DNA from: Clostridium sp. AWRP
GTDB taxonomy: Bacteria > Bacillota > Clostridia > Clostridiales > Clostridiaceae
NCBI RefSeq assembly: GCF_004006395.2
Contig: NZ_CP029758.2
Coordinates: 558,001-622,000 of the forward strand
Direction of reading: 5' to 3'
DNA length: 64,000 bases
A program made the translations under genes and the position numbers. Positions 63,113 to 64,000 of this stretch are shown piece by piece; positions within the stretch are counted from its first letter, which is position 1; every line of letters begins with the position of its first letter. The notes below the pieces were generated by a model, which worked only from the letters and a program-made list of their open reading frames with translations, was not told where the DNA came from and ran no database searches.

Positions 63113-64000
63113 TTAAATAAATAAATCTTTTAAATCATTTGAAAATAAGGTTTCTTTTTCCATAAGCAGTTGAACTGTGGCTTTAAGGCAGTGTCTATTT
63201 TCAATAAGAATATTTTTTACATCATTATATATTGAATCTGTAAGATACTTACACTCTTTGATAATCTCATTTTGACTTATATTTAAATCTGACAGTTCCC
63301 TCATGTTTAAAAGACCTAAAGTGCTTCCCATTCCATATTGAGTCACCATTTTAAAGGCTATGTTTGTGCTATGCTGAAGATCATTATAGGCACCTGTGGT
63401 TACATAATCTGCTCCAAAGATAACTTCTTCAGCAGCTCTTCCGCCTAAAAGTACCATTATTCTTTTACGTAAGTAATCTTTATTTTGATAGAGCTTGTCC
63501 TCAGGTATGCTTAATGTATAACCTCCAGCTCCCTTAGTACTTGGAATGATTGTTATTTTGGAAATCTTTTCATTTGGAAGTACTTTTGAGGATACTAGAG
63601 CATGGCCTACTTCATGGTAAGCAGTTATTCTTTTATCTATATCTTTTATATAATTCCTATCTTTTTTCTCGTACCCTGTTAGTACTATGGAAAAAGCTTT
63701 ATCAATGTGCTTGTTTTCTATATAAGTACTATCTTCTTTACAGGCGAGTATTGCAGCCTCATTTATTAAGCTTTCAATTTTTGCACCTGAAAAGTAAGAA
63801 GTTTTTTGAGCCCACTCGTGTATATCTATATTGTCTACAGGTTTATTTTTTAAGTGTAGGGATATAATTTTTTCCCTTGAAGAAATGTCAGGAAGAGTTA
63901 CTTCTATATGTCTGTCAAATCTTCCAGGCCTTAAAAGGGCAGGATCTAGCATATCTAATCTATTTGTGGCAGCTATTATTACAATTCCCTCTTTTTCATT
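63113..64000 (-). CDS. ftsH: FtsH-type ATP-dependent zinc protease, 3' part
   Basis: Partial: the start lies beyond the right edge. The visible 295 residues hold the end of the AAA+ domain (ATNRLDMLDPALLRPGRFDRH, with the arginine finger region), the lid, and the zinc protease domain with HEVGH and the third ligand region GAYNDLQHSTN. GGRAAEEVIFG is conserved. It degrades membrane and misfolded proteins at the membrane. The tail after the protease domain is short, so this may be one of several FtsH paralogues. Confidence 0.9.
   Translation of the reverse strand, partial: NEKEGIVIIAATNRLDMLDPALLRPGRFDRHIEVTLPDISSREKIISLHLKNKPVDNIDIHEWAQKTSYFSGAKIESLINEAAILACKEDSTYIENKHIDKAFSIVLTGYEKKDRNYIKDIDKRITAYHEVGHALVSSKVLPNEKISKITIIPSTKGAGGYTLSIPEDKLYQNKDYLRKRIMVLLGGRAAEEVIFGADYVTTGAYNDLQHSTNIAFKMVTQYGMGSTLGLLNMRELSDLNISQNEIIKECKYLTDSIYNDVKNILIENRHCLKATVQLLMEKETLFSNDLKDLFI

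Noticed and set aside
1..64000. tRNA or rRNA genes
   Set aside because: No cloverleaf or rRNA-like stretch was seen on either strand by eye; a tRNAscan run would settle it.

Overview
The window is AT-rich DNA of a low-GC Gram-positive anaerobe. Strong AGGAGG-type ribosome sites, frequent GTG and TTG starts, an A/T-rich third codon position, a ytaF-type sporulation membrane gene, a cobalamin riboswitch and clostridial-type envelope proteins all point to Clostridium sensu stricto. A relative of the C. kluyveri / C. ljungdahlii group is my guess, but species is not established. No rRNA, tRNA, CRISPR array, IS element or prophage core was found. Both ends cut genes: an FtsX-type permease at the left and an FtsH-type protease at the right.

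Layout. 1-2.3 kb: an ABC export pair, then an isolated OppD/F-like ATPase homologue that has lost its nucleotide-binding motifs. 2.4-17.2 kb (locus A): a beta-sandwich protein, a zinc-ribbon GTPase of the double-GTPase type, a GAP1-type partner, a secreted and anchored vWA protein, a giant tubulin/FtsZ-like protein, a large unrecognised partner, a polytopic vWA protein and a second copy of the beta-sandwich protein. 17.3-21.2 kb: unrelated accessory genes (CmpB-like membrane protein, two small genes, M28-like lipoprotein, SGNH hydrolase). 21.2-24.4 kb (locus B): a second GTPase/GAP1 pair with a zinc-ribbon/YARHG membrane protein. Loci A and B are the most unusual content here. They look like a GTP-dependent tubulin-like apparatus with membrane vWA sensors, perhaps for conflict, stress or envelope functions.

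24.4-27.6 kb: a cobalamin riboswitch with its own terminator ahead of btuFCD-type import genes. 27.6-37.1 kb: ytaF, a secreted glycosidase-like protein, a DUF1861/GH130 mannoside pair, a K+ channel, a GlcD-type FAD oxidase with an Ldh_2 dehydrogenase, a VanZ-like protein and a macrodomain protein. 37.4-49.3 kb: two HlyD-type adaptors, an alpha/beta hydrolase, a secreted phosphoesterase, signal peptidase I, proBA, a PC4/YdbC-like protein, a MecA-N-type penicillin-binding protein, a chemoreceptor and a 40-residue membrane peptide missed by length cut-offs. 49.5-56.5 kb: a YhgE/Pip-type membrane protein behind a TetR-like operator, then two tandem internalin-like LRR proteins. 56.6-64 kb: an S41 protease, a YgjP-type metalloprotease, mntP with a Fur-family regulator, an HD-GYP protein, a rhomboid protease and the ftsH-type 3' part.

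Six copies, plus two degenerate ones, of a 155-190 bp inverted-repeat element lie between genes. They share three internal hairpins whose stems are preserved by compensatory changes. Three of them lie inside locus A.
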